A model generated the notes under the pieces. The model had not been told where the DNA came from, did no database searches, and was given only the letters and a program-made list of their open reading frames with translations. Below, one piece after another: positions 1 to 10,969 of a DNA stretch of 64,000 bases. The stretch's first letter is position 1, and each line of letters begins with the position of its first letter. A program made the translations under genes and the position numbers. Origin of the DNA: Chionoecetes opilio (taxonomy: Eukaryota; Arthropoda; Malacostraca; Decapoda; Majidae); the NCBI GenBank assembly GCA_016584305.1, contig JACEEZ010007182.1:281001-345000 (forward strand), given 5' to 3'.

Positions 1-341
1 TACATTTTTTTTACAGAATTTATACCTTTTAAGAATTATCAATCATTACAAAATAATTTTTATTTCAAGGATGTACAAATTGCAAGTTGTATTCAGTATT
101 TGAGTGAGCGAACTGCTCTGAGTGTGTGCCACTCAAACAATGTGGGAGAAGGGTTTACGTATGGGAAGAAATTACATCTACATGTATTATTAATTATCTC
201 TGATTTATAGTTGCCTGAATGTCGCCCATAAAATTGTGAAGGAATCTGCCCTCCAAGCCAAGGGTTAATGTCTAAAGTCTAGATTCTAAAATATTGATAA
301 TTGGGTGAATAAAAGGACATATTTCAAGGTATAGGTTGTAC

Positions 342-477
342 CTGATTAAATCCTCCATGGCGTCATCCACAATGTCCTTGGCACCCGGGATCCCTGATAC
401 GCTGCAGTTTGGCATACTCAAGACCTCGGTCACCAATACATCGATGGCGTCAAGGGAATCTGCTGGACGCTCGCCAT
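342..477 (-). CDS. Internal coding exon of the Myb/SANT-like gene
   Basis: On the minus strand this 136-bp stretch is open in one frame and has splice signals at both ends: an acceptor ending TTTTCTAG just above 477 and a donor CAG/GTACAA at 342/341. The reading frame starts two bases into the exon and gives an acidic helical-looking peptide (GERPADSLDAIDVLVTEVL..., later GIPGAKDIVDDAMEDLI). The exon at 1766-2072 ends one base into a codon, so the two phases fit and the junction codon becomes GAT (Asp). The gene continues beyond the left edge of the window. The peptide itself is not a family I recognise. The exon is supported by open frame, splice sites and phase only; transcript evidence is absent. 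Confidence 0.6.
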
Positions 478-591
478 CTAGAAAAGATATTATCTTATTA
501 CCAAAAATAAGAACATAGGAACCTGAGAAAATAAGGAAGCTACAAGAGGCCGTGAGACCTACACGAGGTAGTTCCTGTTACTTAACACTAC

Positions 592-810
592 CTACATCCA
601 CCTTTCATCCCCATCTATGAATTTATCTAGCCTCCCTTTAAAGCTGTCTAATGACTCCGCACTAACTACCTGTCTTTTGACTCCTTTCCAATCATTTACC
701 ACCCTATTTGTGAACCACTTTTTCCCTATTTTCTTTTTAAATCCACGCTTTTCCAGCTTGAATCCGTACTTAAAATGCATTGTACTTGTAGCAATACAAG
801 GGCAATGCAT
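592..810 (-). mobile_element. 3' end of a non-LTR retrotransposon (RT C-terminus)
   Basis: A 72-codon minus-strand ORF contains KKWFTNRVVNDWKGV and SLDSFKGRLDKF. This resembles the C-terminal tail of reverse transcriptases of CR1/jockey-type elements, which commonly read FFxxRVVNxWNxLP...VxxFKxxLD. Only this tail is present, so the copy is truncated. It lies downstream of the two exons of the minus-strand host gene or in its intron (between 477 and 1766). Clade assignment is not possible from so short a piece. Confidence 0.55.
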
Positions 811-1076
811 TTATCATATGCATCACATTCAGCCACCAGGTCTGTATTAACATTTTGGTTGTCGGCCATCCTGCTGTTTATTGGTGAAAAATATTTTCCT
901 GAGGTAAAATTTGCAATAATACGTAATTGCATACTGAAGATATCTAAATAATCTCTAGATTATCTTTTGAGTAATAAAAAGATGTTATGAGGCCCAGTCT
1001 GCTAACGAAGTGGTCAGGTTAAGAAGTTTTTAAGAGGTCATGAATCAGAAAAATTTACCCTCCACATTCTAAAACC

Positions 1077-1254
1077 CCGATTTCCCTAAGTCCCCCAAGC
1101 TTGTGATACATTTCCAAATGAACACCGAACTTCCTTTGGTTGACGAAACTTTTTTCTGGTGAGTTTTAATGTGTTTCTATACTTAACCTAACATAACATA
1201 TCATAACATAACATTACCTTAACCTAACTAAAAAAAATATATTAATAAATATAA

Positions 1255-1290
<36 letters not shown>

Positions 1291-1412
1291 AGACAGAAAC
1301 GGTTAGCAGATTAATTCTAAACACATAAAAACTCACCAGAAAAAAATCGTTTCATCCACCAAAATGAATTCGGTGTTCATCTGGAGTAATACCAAGCTTG
1401 TTGACTAAGGGG
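1077..1412. mobile_element. Palindromic MITE-like element
   Basis: Two arms of about 90-100 bp are inverted copies: 1077-1180 (containing AAGCTTG, ATGAACACCGAA and TTTTTTCTGGTGAGTTTT) and 1313-1412 (AAAACTCACCAGAAAAAAA, TTCGGTGTTCATC, CAAGCTTG). The centre holds a TA/AAAT-rich stretch including a (TA)n run around 1258-1287. No ORF. It sits in the putative intron of the minus-strand gene. Confidence 0.55.
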
Positions 1413-1548
1413 GAAAAGAAATGGTGATTGGGAGTATTGGTTGAAAGTTTGAAACTGCATATTTACCTTTCATCCCAAAATTATCGGCATGTAGAAAACC
1501 AAAAATAGTTCCAGGTGTAATGGGGTTTAGTTAAGTTGGTTAGGTTAA

Positions 1549-1748
1549 CCCCTTGAGGCCAGAACGTAATTTTCATTGTAATTTGGGTACCATAGACGAT
1601 TTTTTAGTGAATATAAGCAATATTTTATAGCTATAACCTGTTTAGTATCCTTGTCCACAAACTAATGTGGTATAATTAGTGACTTTGTAATTTTATGGCT
1701 CAACAAGACAATTTTTTATAGCAAAGGAAAGATCTGGGTGTGAAGGGG
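1549..1748. mobile_element. TTAA-flanked MITE, copy 1 (piggyBac-like)
   Basis: About 200 bp starting CCCCTTGAGGCCAGAACGTAA and ending ...GTGTGAAGGGG, flanked on both sides by TTAA (1545-1548 and 1749-1752). Three more copies are found at 53.9, 59.1 and 63.4 kb. TTAA target duplication with CCC...GGG termini is the piggyBac pattern. No coding capacity. It lies in the intron next to the donor site of the exon at 1766-2072, and its flanking TTAA supplies the in-frame stop seen when that exon is read without splicing. Confidence 0.7.
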
Positions 1749-1765
1749 TTAAATCAGAATCTCAC

Positions 1766-2072
1766 CATAGTCACTCGCATGTTTCTTTTGTTGCCTCAGC
1801 TTCCACTTGGTCTTGGCGACGATCTTTTGCCAGCGCTTCATCACCTGCTCCACCGTCCTGAGCGGGGTGCAGCACTCGTTCACGGACCAGGTGATGTGTT
1901 TCCAGGCTTCCCTCCTCTTCGCTTTCTCTAAGTTGCCGTTGAACACGTAAGTATTCTCCAAATATAACTTGACGAGCAATAAAGAATCTTCCTGCGACCA
2001 GTAAGCCTTAATTTTCTTGTTATCAGGGGTGGACAGTTCAATAGAGGATCGTCTTTTAGCTGTGGAGGACAT
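1766..2072 (-). CDS. Myb/SANT-like DNA-binding domain exon
   Basis: From the methionine at 2072 (MSSTAKRRSS...) the minus strand encodes about 102 residues. They contain a Myb/SANT-like domain: YWSQEDSLLLVKLYLEN, then AWKHITWSVNE, then TVEQVMKRWQKIVAKTKWK, with the three spaced tryptophans expected of the Myb_DNA-bind_5 type found in insect nuclear regulators. The product is probably a nuclear DNA-binding protein. An upstream methionine at 2153 is in frame, but the intervening 27 codons come from a (AAGATC)n simple tail of a retroelement, so 2072 is the better start. A strong donor (TATG/GTGAGA) at 1766/1765 joins in phase to the exon at 342-477. A transposon-derived gene cannot be excluded. 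Confidence 0.65.
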
Positions 2073-2104
2073 GGTTGGAGATTGGAGAGGCCGTGGTTGT
2101 TTAC

Positions 2105-2145
2105 AAAACAGCCTTGATCTTGATCTTGATATAACAGGTAGCTCA
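2105..2145 (-). repeat. (AAGATC)n tail of a retroelement, minus strand
   Basis: Read on the minus strand, this is TATATCAAGATCAAGATCAAG followed by GCTG, the same type of tail as at 3485-3512, 17338-17368 and 21950-21975. It is probably the 3' end of a retroposed fragment inserted just upstream of the Myb-like start codon. Confidence 0.5.
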
Positions 2146-2185
2146 TATATCAATGGGGAGTTTTCAAAGCTAAGCCGCCAGATGT

Positions 2186-2517
2186 CTCGCGCATCTCATA
2201 TCCTCTGCCCTTTGAACCTGAATGATCTATCATTTACCGTAAATTCCCTGTACTTTTTCGGGACATATCAGAATTACCCTTCAATACAACAACTGAAACA
2301 GTTCTTCATAAAAAATGTAGTTTATCATTTTATTTGTCTGCAGTGGATGAAAATATTGGCAAAAGAATTGAATATTTGAAAACTCAACCTTTAAAAATCG
2401 TCTTTTCATGAAAACACGCAAGTTCAAGCAGAATGAGGCTTCAGGAAATATCTACCTGTAGGTAAGCATTCACTGAGTACCTGTTTTAGGTGTATATGTC
2501 TCTCTTACGACGAAAAT
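2186..2517. repeat. Left arm of a 330-bp inverted repeat pair
   Basis: This stretch is the near-exact reverse complement of 4659-4990 (shared pieces include TTCGTCGTAAGAGAGACATA and GCAGAGGATATGAGAG). The pair encloses 2.1 kb that includes a 5'-truncated non-LTR retrotransposon. No target duplication was found at the outer edges. Confidence 0.7.
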
Positions 2518-2640
2518 ATAACCAAAACACAGTGTGGCGTTCAGCATCTCCACAGAAACCATCCCGCCGGCAGGATCTGCTATAGCTCATTTTCCTGTTG
2601 TCATCACACAGGGCCATATTCAAAAAAATTTCTCCACCCG

Positions 2641-3515
2641 TTGTATCGGTTTTTGGTATACAAGAATCAAAATACGACGCAACGCGTCGAGCTCAGGGGT
2701 GGAAGTTTGAGTCAGCTGATGTATGGGAAGTGGATGAAAGACTCAGTAAAAGTGGAAAGATGGACAGGTGAACTGGGAATGTTTGTGACAGGAGTGATGA
2801 GACATGGGAGTATGGCTGTATGCAAAAAGGAAATAAATAGGAGAGTGGAAGAGAAAGGGAAAGAAGAATGGCTGAGGGGAATGAGTGAGAAATCAACACT
2901 GGAATGGTACAGGAGAAAGGACCAGCCACGGTATGAAAGGTTCTATGATGGTGGCTATGGAGGGGACCTACTCTTCAGAGCCAGGACAAAGTCGCTGGAG
3001 GTAAATAGTCGTATGTACAGATGGAAGAATGATGGCAGCAAGGTGTGTGAGATGTGTGTGACAGGAGTGGATGAAACCGTGGAGCACTTGATGCTGGAAT
3101 GTGAACGGTATGAGTATGCTAGAACACAGATGTTGGAGGTAGTGGTAGGAGAGGTCGGAGTGGAAGAATGGCGAGAGATGAGAGACAGGAGAGTGGAGAT
3201 GGAGTACCTGCTGGGGTTGTGTGCTGAGTGGAGGAGTGACAGTCGTGTGATTGAGAGTGTAAAAGAATTCTTGGAGAACTCTTGGAGAGCACGTAGGAGA
3301 GAGCATGAGAGGCAGGGGGCCCCTCAGTGATGGGGGACCCCGTATGAATGTGATGCAGAGAGAGGAAGGAGGGGAAAAAGAAATCCCTAGTTTTGCTTCC
3401 CCCTTTTGCTTCTCTCCCAACAGATTACATGTGTGGGAGAACGCCGGACCAAAGGCTTCACTGACAGCATCTGCTGGGTGACTCCCAAATCAAGATCAAG
3501 ATCAAGATCATGATT
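2641..3515 (+). mobile_element. 5'-truncated non-LTR retrotransposon, 3' portion
   Basis: An ORF of 229 codons (2641-3330) gives the C-terminal part of a non-LTR reverse transcriptase protein. It includes the cysteine/histidine motif CEMCVTGVDETVEHLMLEC, seen in many such elements after the RT domain. It is followed by a 160-bp 3' UTR and an (ATCAAG)n tail at about 3485-3512. The catalytic RT domain and the endonuclease are missing, as expected from 5' truncation during target-primed reverse transcription. A second, frameshifted copy with the same UTR and tail lies at 15.9-17.37 kb, and a related family at 17.4-21.9 kb. Confidence 0.75.
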
Positions 3516-3529
3516 GGCGACAACTTGCA

Positions 3530-4165
3530 CATCCCCCCTTCACCCCGCTCTCCACTTATTCCATCGTATTTCTTCCCAGACCATTACAGGAGAGTTTTCA
3601 ACACAACCGAGAGTGACATCCATACACTGTGAATGCACACGTGTCATCATTAAGGTAAAATCAGGTCCAGGAGGCCTTATATAGGTGTGTTAACTTGTGA
3701 GGACCAGGCGGCGGCGGGAGAATGGAGGTCGGCCATTGTGTGGAGCAGTGGCGGCGGGCCGTTCAAATGTACTCGCAAGCATCACTCAGGCTAATTTTTT
3801 CTGCACCAACGCCTCAGACAAGTGGCGAACACTAACTTAGCTATTATTTTAATGTCAGAAATGATAAATTTCACTAGTAAAATGTATTAGATATGTATAA
3901 AACAGTCAAAATACTGATGCCGCTTTGGGCTCGCTTGTGTTGGTACACCTGTCAAATATCCACCAGTCGGGGCAGTTCTTGTAGATGTCACCAGTGGAGG
4001 TACGACGGTGGAAAATCTCCACCGGCCGGGATTTGACGAGCATTCTTGAATATAGCCCACACTCAGCACCGCCGCTCCCTTATACCTCATGGCTCACATC
4101 CCTGATACTCCTAACCCCTCAAGCCCAGAGGCTGTCATCCTAACTATACTATCATCACCCGCTGA
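3530..4165. other. Unassigned intergenic DNA
   Basis: I see no coding signal, inverted repeat or tandem array in this stretch. Confidence 0.4.
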
Positions 4166-4169
4166 TTTC

Positions 4170-4430
4170 TTCACACTGTCTGTCCTCTACTGGAATATTC
4201 GCGGCATCCGCTCCCACATACCGGAGACTCGTCTCCTTATTTCGTGTTCTGAGCTTCAAGTTATGCTGCCTCCGAAAACACTTTCTTATTTACCCCCATA
4301 TCCTGATTTCGAATTACGATTTTGTTTCCTCTTATTGCCTTGTTTGTCCTCCAGAAAACAACCCATATGTTTCTCTAAACGTAAATTCTCACTCTACCGA
4401 ACTCATTGTCTTTAAATTAAGACTCCGTGT
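4170..4430 (+). mobile_element. Endonuclease (APE-type) fragment of another non-LTR element
   Basis: The plus strand encodes LSVLYWNIRGIRSHIPETRLL, matching the start of apurinic-type endonuclease domains of non-LTR retrotransposons, where the Asn of WNIRG binds the active site. Further on, after a frameshift, PYVSLNVNSHS and TELIVFK in another frame continue the same domain. The catalytic Glu motif is lost or shifted. Only the N-terminal part of the domain is present, and it belongs to a different family from the elements at 2.6 and 16 kb. Confidence 0.6.
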
Positions 4431-4658
4431 TTCGCACTTACTGATTTAGTCTTCTTCCTCTAACAGATAAACCTGTTGACATAGGATAAACCAGAGGACT
4501 ATAGGGTACTCAGAGGGAATTAAGGGTTGATTGATTGATTCAGAGAGAAGGGGATTGAGGTGGAGGCGGAGCTATTTAGTAAACAAACATTTCTACTGTC
4601 TTGCATACAGGACTGTCGTTGAGTTGCCAAGCACTTTAAATTATTTCTTGGTTAAATG

Positions 4659-4990
4659 TTCGTCGTAAGAGAGACATATACACATAAAACAGGTACTCAG
4701 TGAATGCTTACCTACAAGTAGATATTTCCTGAAGCCTCATTCTGCTTGAACTTGCGTGTTTTCATGAAAAGACGATTTTTAAAGATTGAGTTTTTAAATA
4801 TTCAATTCTTTGGCCAATATTTTCATCCACTGCAGACAAATAAAATGATAAACTACATTTTTTATTAAGAACTGTTTCAGTTGTTGTATGGAAGGGTAAT
4901 TCTGATATGTCCCGAAAAAGTACAGGGAATTTACGGTAAATGATAGATCATTCAGGCTCAAAGAGCAGAGGATATGAGAGCGCGAAAAAC
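4659..4990. repeat. Right arm of a 330-bp inverted repeat pair
   Basis: This is the reverse complement of 2186-2517 with few differences. It abuts the TIR element that starts at 5015. Confidence 0.7.
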
Positions 4991-5014
4991 AGGCTTGAGC
5001 GTGAGCTTATTAGA

Positions 5015-6062
<1,048 letters not shown>

Positions 6063-6077
6063 TTAGAAAACTCCCCA

Positions 6078-6152
6078 TAGACTTCCTTACTGAGCTCGAT
6101 CTGTCATCTGGTGGCCGACTGGGAACTACACGCGGAGCTAGAATACCGGGTT
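6078..6152. repeat. 75-bp repeat, inverted relative to 13.33 kb
   Basis: The stretch containing ACTGAGCTCGATCTGTCATC and GGAGCTAGAATACCGGG is repeated in inverse orientation at about 13333-13407. The source family is unknown. Confidence 0.6.
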
Positions 6153-6159
6153 TCATTAG

Positions 6160-7500
6160 ATTATTTTTCTTACACGTTTTCATTTGGTGTTTTGAAATCG
6201 TAGTATTTTTCTCATAGCTACGGTTTACATACAATTCACATATAAGCGGTAATTAAAAAACGATGAAACCCCCTGAAAACTACAATCTTCTCCAAGGAAA
6301 CAATCATTATATAATACTTATGGCTTGATTTAAGTCCAGTATAATACATGGAATACAATGACATGGTAAACATTTGTAGATCGTGCTTGCATTCAGAATT
6401 ATTAAATAGTTCTAAAATTTGCTGCCGGCTGCTGTACGATATTTTACTGGCAGCTGACCGCATGCCGCATGAGAGAAGCCGCTCAGAGGGGAGATGCTGA
6501 GAGAGCGCCTTACCCGCCCTCAGGCGCTTTTGTAACGGCCCGGCTAAGGCACCGACTAAAGCCTATGTACAGTCGATATTTCGGGCGCTTTTGCACTGCC
6601 TTACACCTCCAAAGCCTATGGCGTGGGCGTGGTCCGAGAATCCTACTAGCCAATCACGTTGCCTATCTGAGCGCTGCTTAGGCAGCTTCGACCAATCACA
6701 AGGCTTGAACACGTCTCTGCTGAAGCAAGGAATTTTGTCCCTCCCTCCCTCACCAAGCACTTATGGCAAGGATACACCGCTCTCCCCCGCCAAAAGCTGT
6801 TTCATCACAAGTTTGACGTTCAACGCAGGTTTTGACCACTTATGTATTTTTGCATTAGGATACGTGCCATACACCATGATAATCGTTAAGGTGTGCCGAT
6901 TCCGGGACAGTGAGTGAAAATTTAATGCAAGCAACATTCCAGGAATAAGGAGAAGATGAATAAAAAAAGGTGAAAAAAAAGTTTATACACGATTTCATTT
7001 TGCTCTCATTATCTTATTATAGGTATAGTTTACTGCAATTTTTATATATTCAAGATATGCACTAATGTCTCGTGAAGATGATGGTATGTTCAGCTGTCCT
7101 AAATATCATCTGGTAGTATGATAATACCGTATAATAGTACAACATTTTAGTGCGGGCGGAGCACCTGCCGCCCGCCGCCCGCCGCCCGCCCCTAACCAAC
7201 ACACAACACAACATTTCTTATCACCAGCATATAACACCCTACAATGCCGCATTAGTCTTGCACGATCAATTCATACACACCTTGCCACACTATTAATACG
7301 TAAACACCAATTGTTACGTTGTAGGAACTGAAACAAGGCTGGATTTGCTTTATAAACAGAAGATGAATGTCTGTCAAAGGCCCACAGCAGCTCACTAAGT
7401 CAGGGTCTGACCATGTCTTAGTTTTCAGCGCCTTTAGCGGTGCCACTAAGGCAGCAATCTCGACTGAGCATTGCGGTGGGAGGGCGTTTCGCCTTACCAC
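6160..7500. other. Intergenic DNA without a supported gene
   Basis: There are no convincing coding frames. Two CCAAT boxes (near 6650 and 6705) and a GC-rich CCGCCC run (7160-7192) could be regulatory, but nothing ties them to a transcript. The sequence around 7500-7540 contains a short GGCGCCCTA palindromic cluster. Confidence 0.3.
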
Positions 7501-7510
7501 AGGCGCCCTA

Positions 7511-7803
7511 GTGGATAGGGCGCCCTAGCTCACTCTCAGCATCTGGCCCCAGAAGCGGAGCACAGCACAGGGTCTGGATGCCTGGAGATGGTCTATTGTT
7601 TTCCCAAACAATGAAATGTCTTGAGCACACAGCATTGTTCCTTGTTGCTCTCCATTCTTCACCTCTTCTACACCTACTCTCCCACAACCTACGTCGTTTC
7701 CCATCTTTTTTAGTAGGTGGAAAACTGGCACATCCTTTCACATTTTTCATGAATGGGTGTTGGTCTGTGTTGAAGGTTGAATTTGACTTGCAATCAGCCA
7801 CAG
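7511..7803 (-). pseudogene. THAP zinc-finger coding exon, interrupted by an LTR element
   Basis: The minus strand encodes most of a THAP-type C2CH DNA-binding domain. It has VADCKSN at the start (second zinc Cys), then CASFPPTKKDGKRRRLW, EEWRATRNN and CSRHF (the C-x2-H pair), with the expected tryptophans. The start codon and first zinc Cys are missing here. They lie beyond the LTR retrotransposon, at 12391-12413, in the same frame across a 4-bp duplication. The frame continues about 30 codons past CSRHF without the usual AVPxxF box and then stops, so a splice site may follow. The gene is either a host transcription factor or a P-element-type protein; the insertion should inactivate it. Confidence 0.65.
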
Positions 7804-9221
7804 TGTGTTGCCAGGATTTTCCTATAAAGAAGTTTATACCTGGTGCCTTTGTCATTTGAATGAAATTAATTTGGTTATGATTTTTCATTGATTACAACTG
7901 AATTGAGAATTGAAACTTGTCTCATGACTTCACTATTTGATTATAGTATGAACACTTCTCGCTGCGGAGAGTACTGAAATGGGGATGAATTTAAGGGGAA
8001 GGGGTAGGAGTTTAGGTTAAGGGGAAAGGGTATGAGTTAAGGGGAAGTGCTGCCACCAGCTCAAGCGAGTAGTTCTCTGGTTTACTCCCTGAGCACGTTG
8101 AATATTTATATATTAGATTTATCTTGGTAGTCGTGGTTGATACTTAGAATTACACCGAGTAAGGCTGACTCTTTTGGAAGTGTGGGGAAGTATTATCCTA
8201 ACACGCGGAATAATCACCTGGGGTTTTTGCAATAAACACAAGAACTATATTTGAAACATCATCCTATTTATTCACCATGAAACATTATTTCTGTTTGAGA
8301 TCTTAGACACATACATAAACTCTAATCTGGAACGGGCAAGCTCTTTAGAGCATAACCTCCCTCACAGAATCATTCTTAGAACTACCACCTATGTCCGTAT
8401 CAACTGAGCACTATAGGTATACATGGAATATATATATAGGAGAGAAAATGTGAGAGGAATGAGTTGGTGTGGGGATTCACTGTACCATGTGGCCTGGTTT
8501 CTGGAGAGGAAGGAGCGAGACACTCCCGTCGAAGCCTGGAGAGGAAGGAGCGAGACACTGGCCTCTCGTGGTAACTAAGGCAAGGTTGGGATGGGTAGGC
8601 GGGAAGAAGGGGAATGTTTGGATCCCCTGAACGGCTTCCCCTGGAGGGATTATCAGCCCATGAATGACTTTAATTAACTATGAAAAAGTATACATGAAAT
8701 GGCCTGCCTATAATACAGTTTCTTCAACTTTGATATAGAAGAATTTAATATGTTTACTCTAATATCCGGGGAAAGTGTTATTTTCGTTCGTTCACGCATA
8801 CGAACGCGTTTTGTTGAGAGACGAGGTAGTGGAGTCGAACCATAAATTTGGTCGACTTTTAATTTAGCAAATAACTCTATTAACACATCCATTTATGAAC
8901 GTGATCTGTCACTATTGTGTCTAGTTTGAAGGACATTAAGAATCTAGGAGTGTTCCTTGATCTGATAGGCGGGTGAGGGGAGGATGAAAAGCTTTGAATC
9001 CACTAGTTATCAATGATCGCGAAATAAGTGTCCCACGAATTTTGACTCGTATCCGGAATGTCGGGGGGGGAGGGAGTGAGGGAAGGAAGGAAGATAGAAA
9101 TGAGAATGAAAGAAGGAAGATAACTCACGAGAAACGAAAAGATTGAATTGCTTACGGACATAACCCGGGAATTGTATGATAGGAATTCCCATCCTATCTC
9201 TTCCGAATAACGGGCATTACA
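7804..9221 (-). repeat. 3' LTR (left copy)
   Basis: 1418 bp, differing from the right copy by only scattered substitutions and small indels. Includes a (GGAAG)n-rich stretch near 9085 and the termini TGTGTTG...CATTACA. Confidence 0.85.
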
Positions 9222-10116
9222 CACGTCTATTCTCCGGGAAAATTAAATTCTTCAATATCAAATTAACTACTCACGGATCTTTTGTTTCCTTTCTAAAGCT
9301 GCGTCAAGAGGAGGTGTGTGTATGGGACGAATTTAGAGTGAATTTAATGGAGATTCTTCTATTCTTTGAAAACGGGTGTCTGCTTGTGTTTAATTACACG
9401 AATATTCAATGAAAGGAAGTATCCCAATCGACCTCTGACCTGGGTAGTAACGTGGTCGTCAAATCCTGACTCAGTACCCGTATTCTCGGCGGAAGGGTCG
9501 TCCCAGGGGCGCACACCGGCTACCCTCTGGTTAGATAATGAGAGCCTTACGAGTCCTGAAATATCCGTCACACCTCAAGCTGGTCGACTGTGAAGTGAGT
9601 AGCAGGTACTACTATCTCGAATTAAAATACTCCTCCCACTGAACCAGGCTGAGCCAGTGAAAACCAGACACTCCGAATTCTAGAAATGAGAAATCTCCTA
9701 GACCAAATTGTTTCATCTAGTCTGACCTACACTACCCTTGACTCAGTAATTTACATTTAACACTTTTCGCTTAATCTTCACCTGAATACACCACAAGTCG
9801 GGTTGATTGTAACTTGAATTAAAATACCTTGAAGACTCACCGAACCAGACTGAGTCTGTTAATGAAATTCAATGAGAGACTGGTATCCCAATCAACCTCT
9901 TACCTGGATATATTAAGAACATACTGACCCTCAATTTGTTTTGAATCCTGGTCAATGTTTTATATTTAACACTTTTCGATTTGATTTCCCCAAGAGTAAT
10001 AACCGGGTGACGCTACAACTACCCTAAACAGAGTAGGTATTAACCTTTCAGGTCCACAAAATAAATGATCAATGTTCATGTTCAAAATAATTCTTCCTCG
10101 ATTTTCTAATTTAACA
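9222..10116. other. Internal non-coding part of the LTR element
   Basis: No retroviral-type coding domain is visible. A short motif (ATCCCAATCRACCTCT...ACCTGG) occurs twice, near 9420 and 9888, suggesting an old internal duplication. Confidence 0.5.
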
Positions 10117-10503
10117 CTATTGGATACCGAACTTTTCCATCTTGTTGATGGGTGGCATCCTGGGTCTTGTTGACGCCCTGTACTTCTTGATGGCCTTCAG
10201 CTCTTCAAAACGTTTCAGGAACTCTTGTAGGTTCTTGGAAACTAAGAGTGTGCCCATTCCTGAGCCGGTGTCGCTGCATCCTCCGCCTCCGTAGCTGTTT
10301 GGGCTACCGCTGTTGCTCTGCTGGTTGTTGTAGGACACGGCGGCGGCGGCTAGGCGGTACAGACGCCCTTTGATACCCTGCACGGCAATGATGTACAGGT
10401 TTTTGGCGCCTGTGTTGTCAGCGCCGCTCATGTCGGTGACGGGTAGGCAGAGGGAAATCCAGGACTTCCCTCCCGACGCGGCTTCACGTCCTTTCTTCGA
10501 CAT
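10117..10503 (-). CDS. Chimeric ORF with ribosomal protein L23 (uL14) N-terminus
   Basis: The 128-codon ORF begins [13 protein letters not shown] and contains [12 protein letters not shown], then GIKGRLYRL. These match the first 60 residues of eukaryotic RPL23 (uL14), a large-subunit ribosomal protein of about 140 residues. After that the similarity stops, and a Gly/Ser-rich linker leads to an unrelated charged tail ([14 protein letters not shown], ending EKFGIQ). No intron is seen, so a processed copy captured by the retrotransposon is likely. The rest of L23 is absent, so it should not work in the ribosome. It is antisense to the plus strand and co-oriented with the element. Expression is unknown. 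Confidence 0.75.
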   Translation of the reverse strand: MSKKGREAASGGKSWISLCLPVTDMSGADNTGAKNLYIIAVQGIKGRLYRLAAAAVSYNNQQSNSGSPNSYGGGGCSDTGSGMGTLLVSKNLQEFLKRFEELKAIKKYRASTRPRMPPINKMEKFGIQ

Positions 10504-10519
10504 GTTGGCGGTGTCGAGG

Positions 10520-10800
10520 CGTGTGGGTGGCGGCTAGATGCGGCTACTGTGGCGGCTGTAGCGGTGAAGGGCGGCTGGCTGTGAAGGGCGGCGGAGCTGA
10601 GGCGAACGTGGCGGCTAAGCGCGCGGCATGCGGCGGCGAGCGTGGCGGCTAGGCGCGCTGCATGCGGCCTGGCTGTGGCGGCGACGGCTAGGCGTGCGGC
10701 ATGCGGCCTGGCTGTGTGGCGGGGATGCGCGGCAGGCCTTGGCGGCGGTGACGGCTGTGTCGGCTCGCTTCTTACGGCTCACTGCCACATGGTCATGGTT
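10520..10800. repeat. GC-rich minisatellite upstream of the L23-like ORF
   Basis: Imperfect tandem copies of GGCGGCTAGGCGTGCGGCAT- and GCGGCCTGGCTGTG-type units. Probably part of the element's leader region. Confidence 0.6.
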
Positions 10801-10969
10801 CATGTGTGTAGGGTGTTTGGTTTATGGGGGAAAGATCTAATGAGCCTATTATAATGATCGATTTCTGTATGAAAATTTACCGAAATTTGATTTTATCTTG
10901 CTATTTTCCCAGGTGAGATTCTGTTGCTGTTATTTTTAGAAAATAATATACCACCGCTTTAGTCACCAG

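Noticed and set aside
7252..7500. 82-codon minus-strand ORF as the THAP gene's next exon
   Set aside because: No acceptor or family similarity could be shown; left unassigned.
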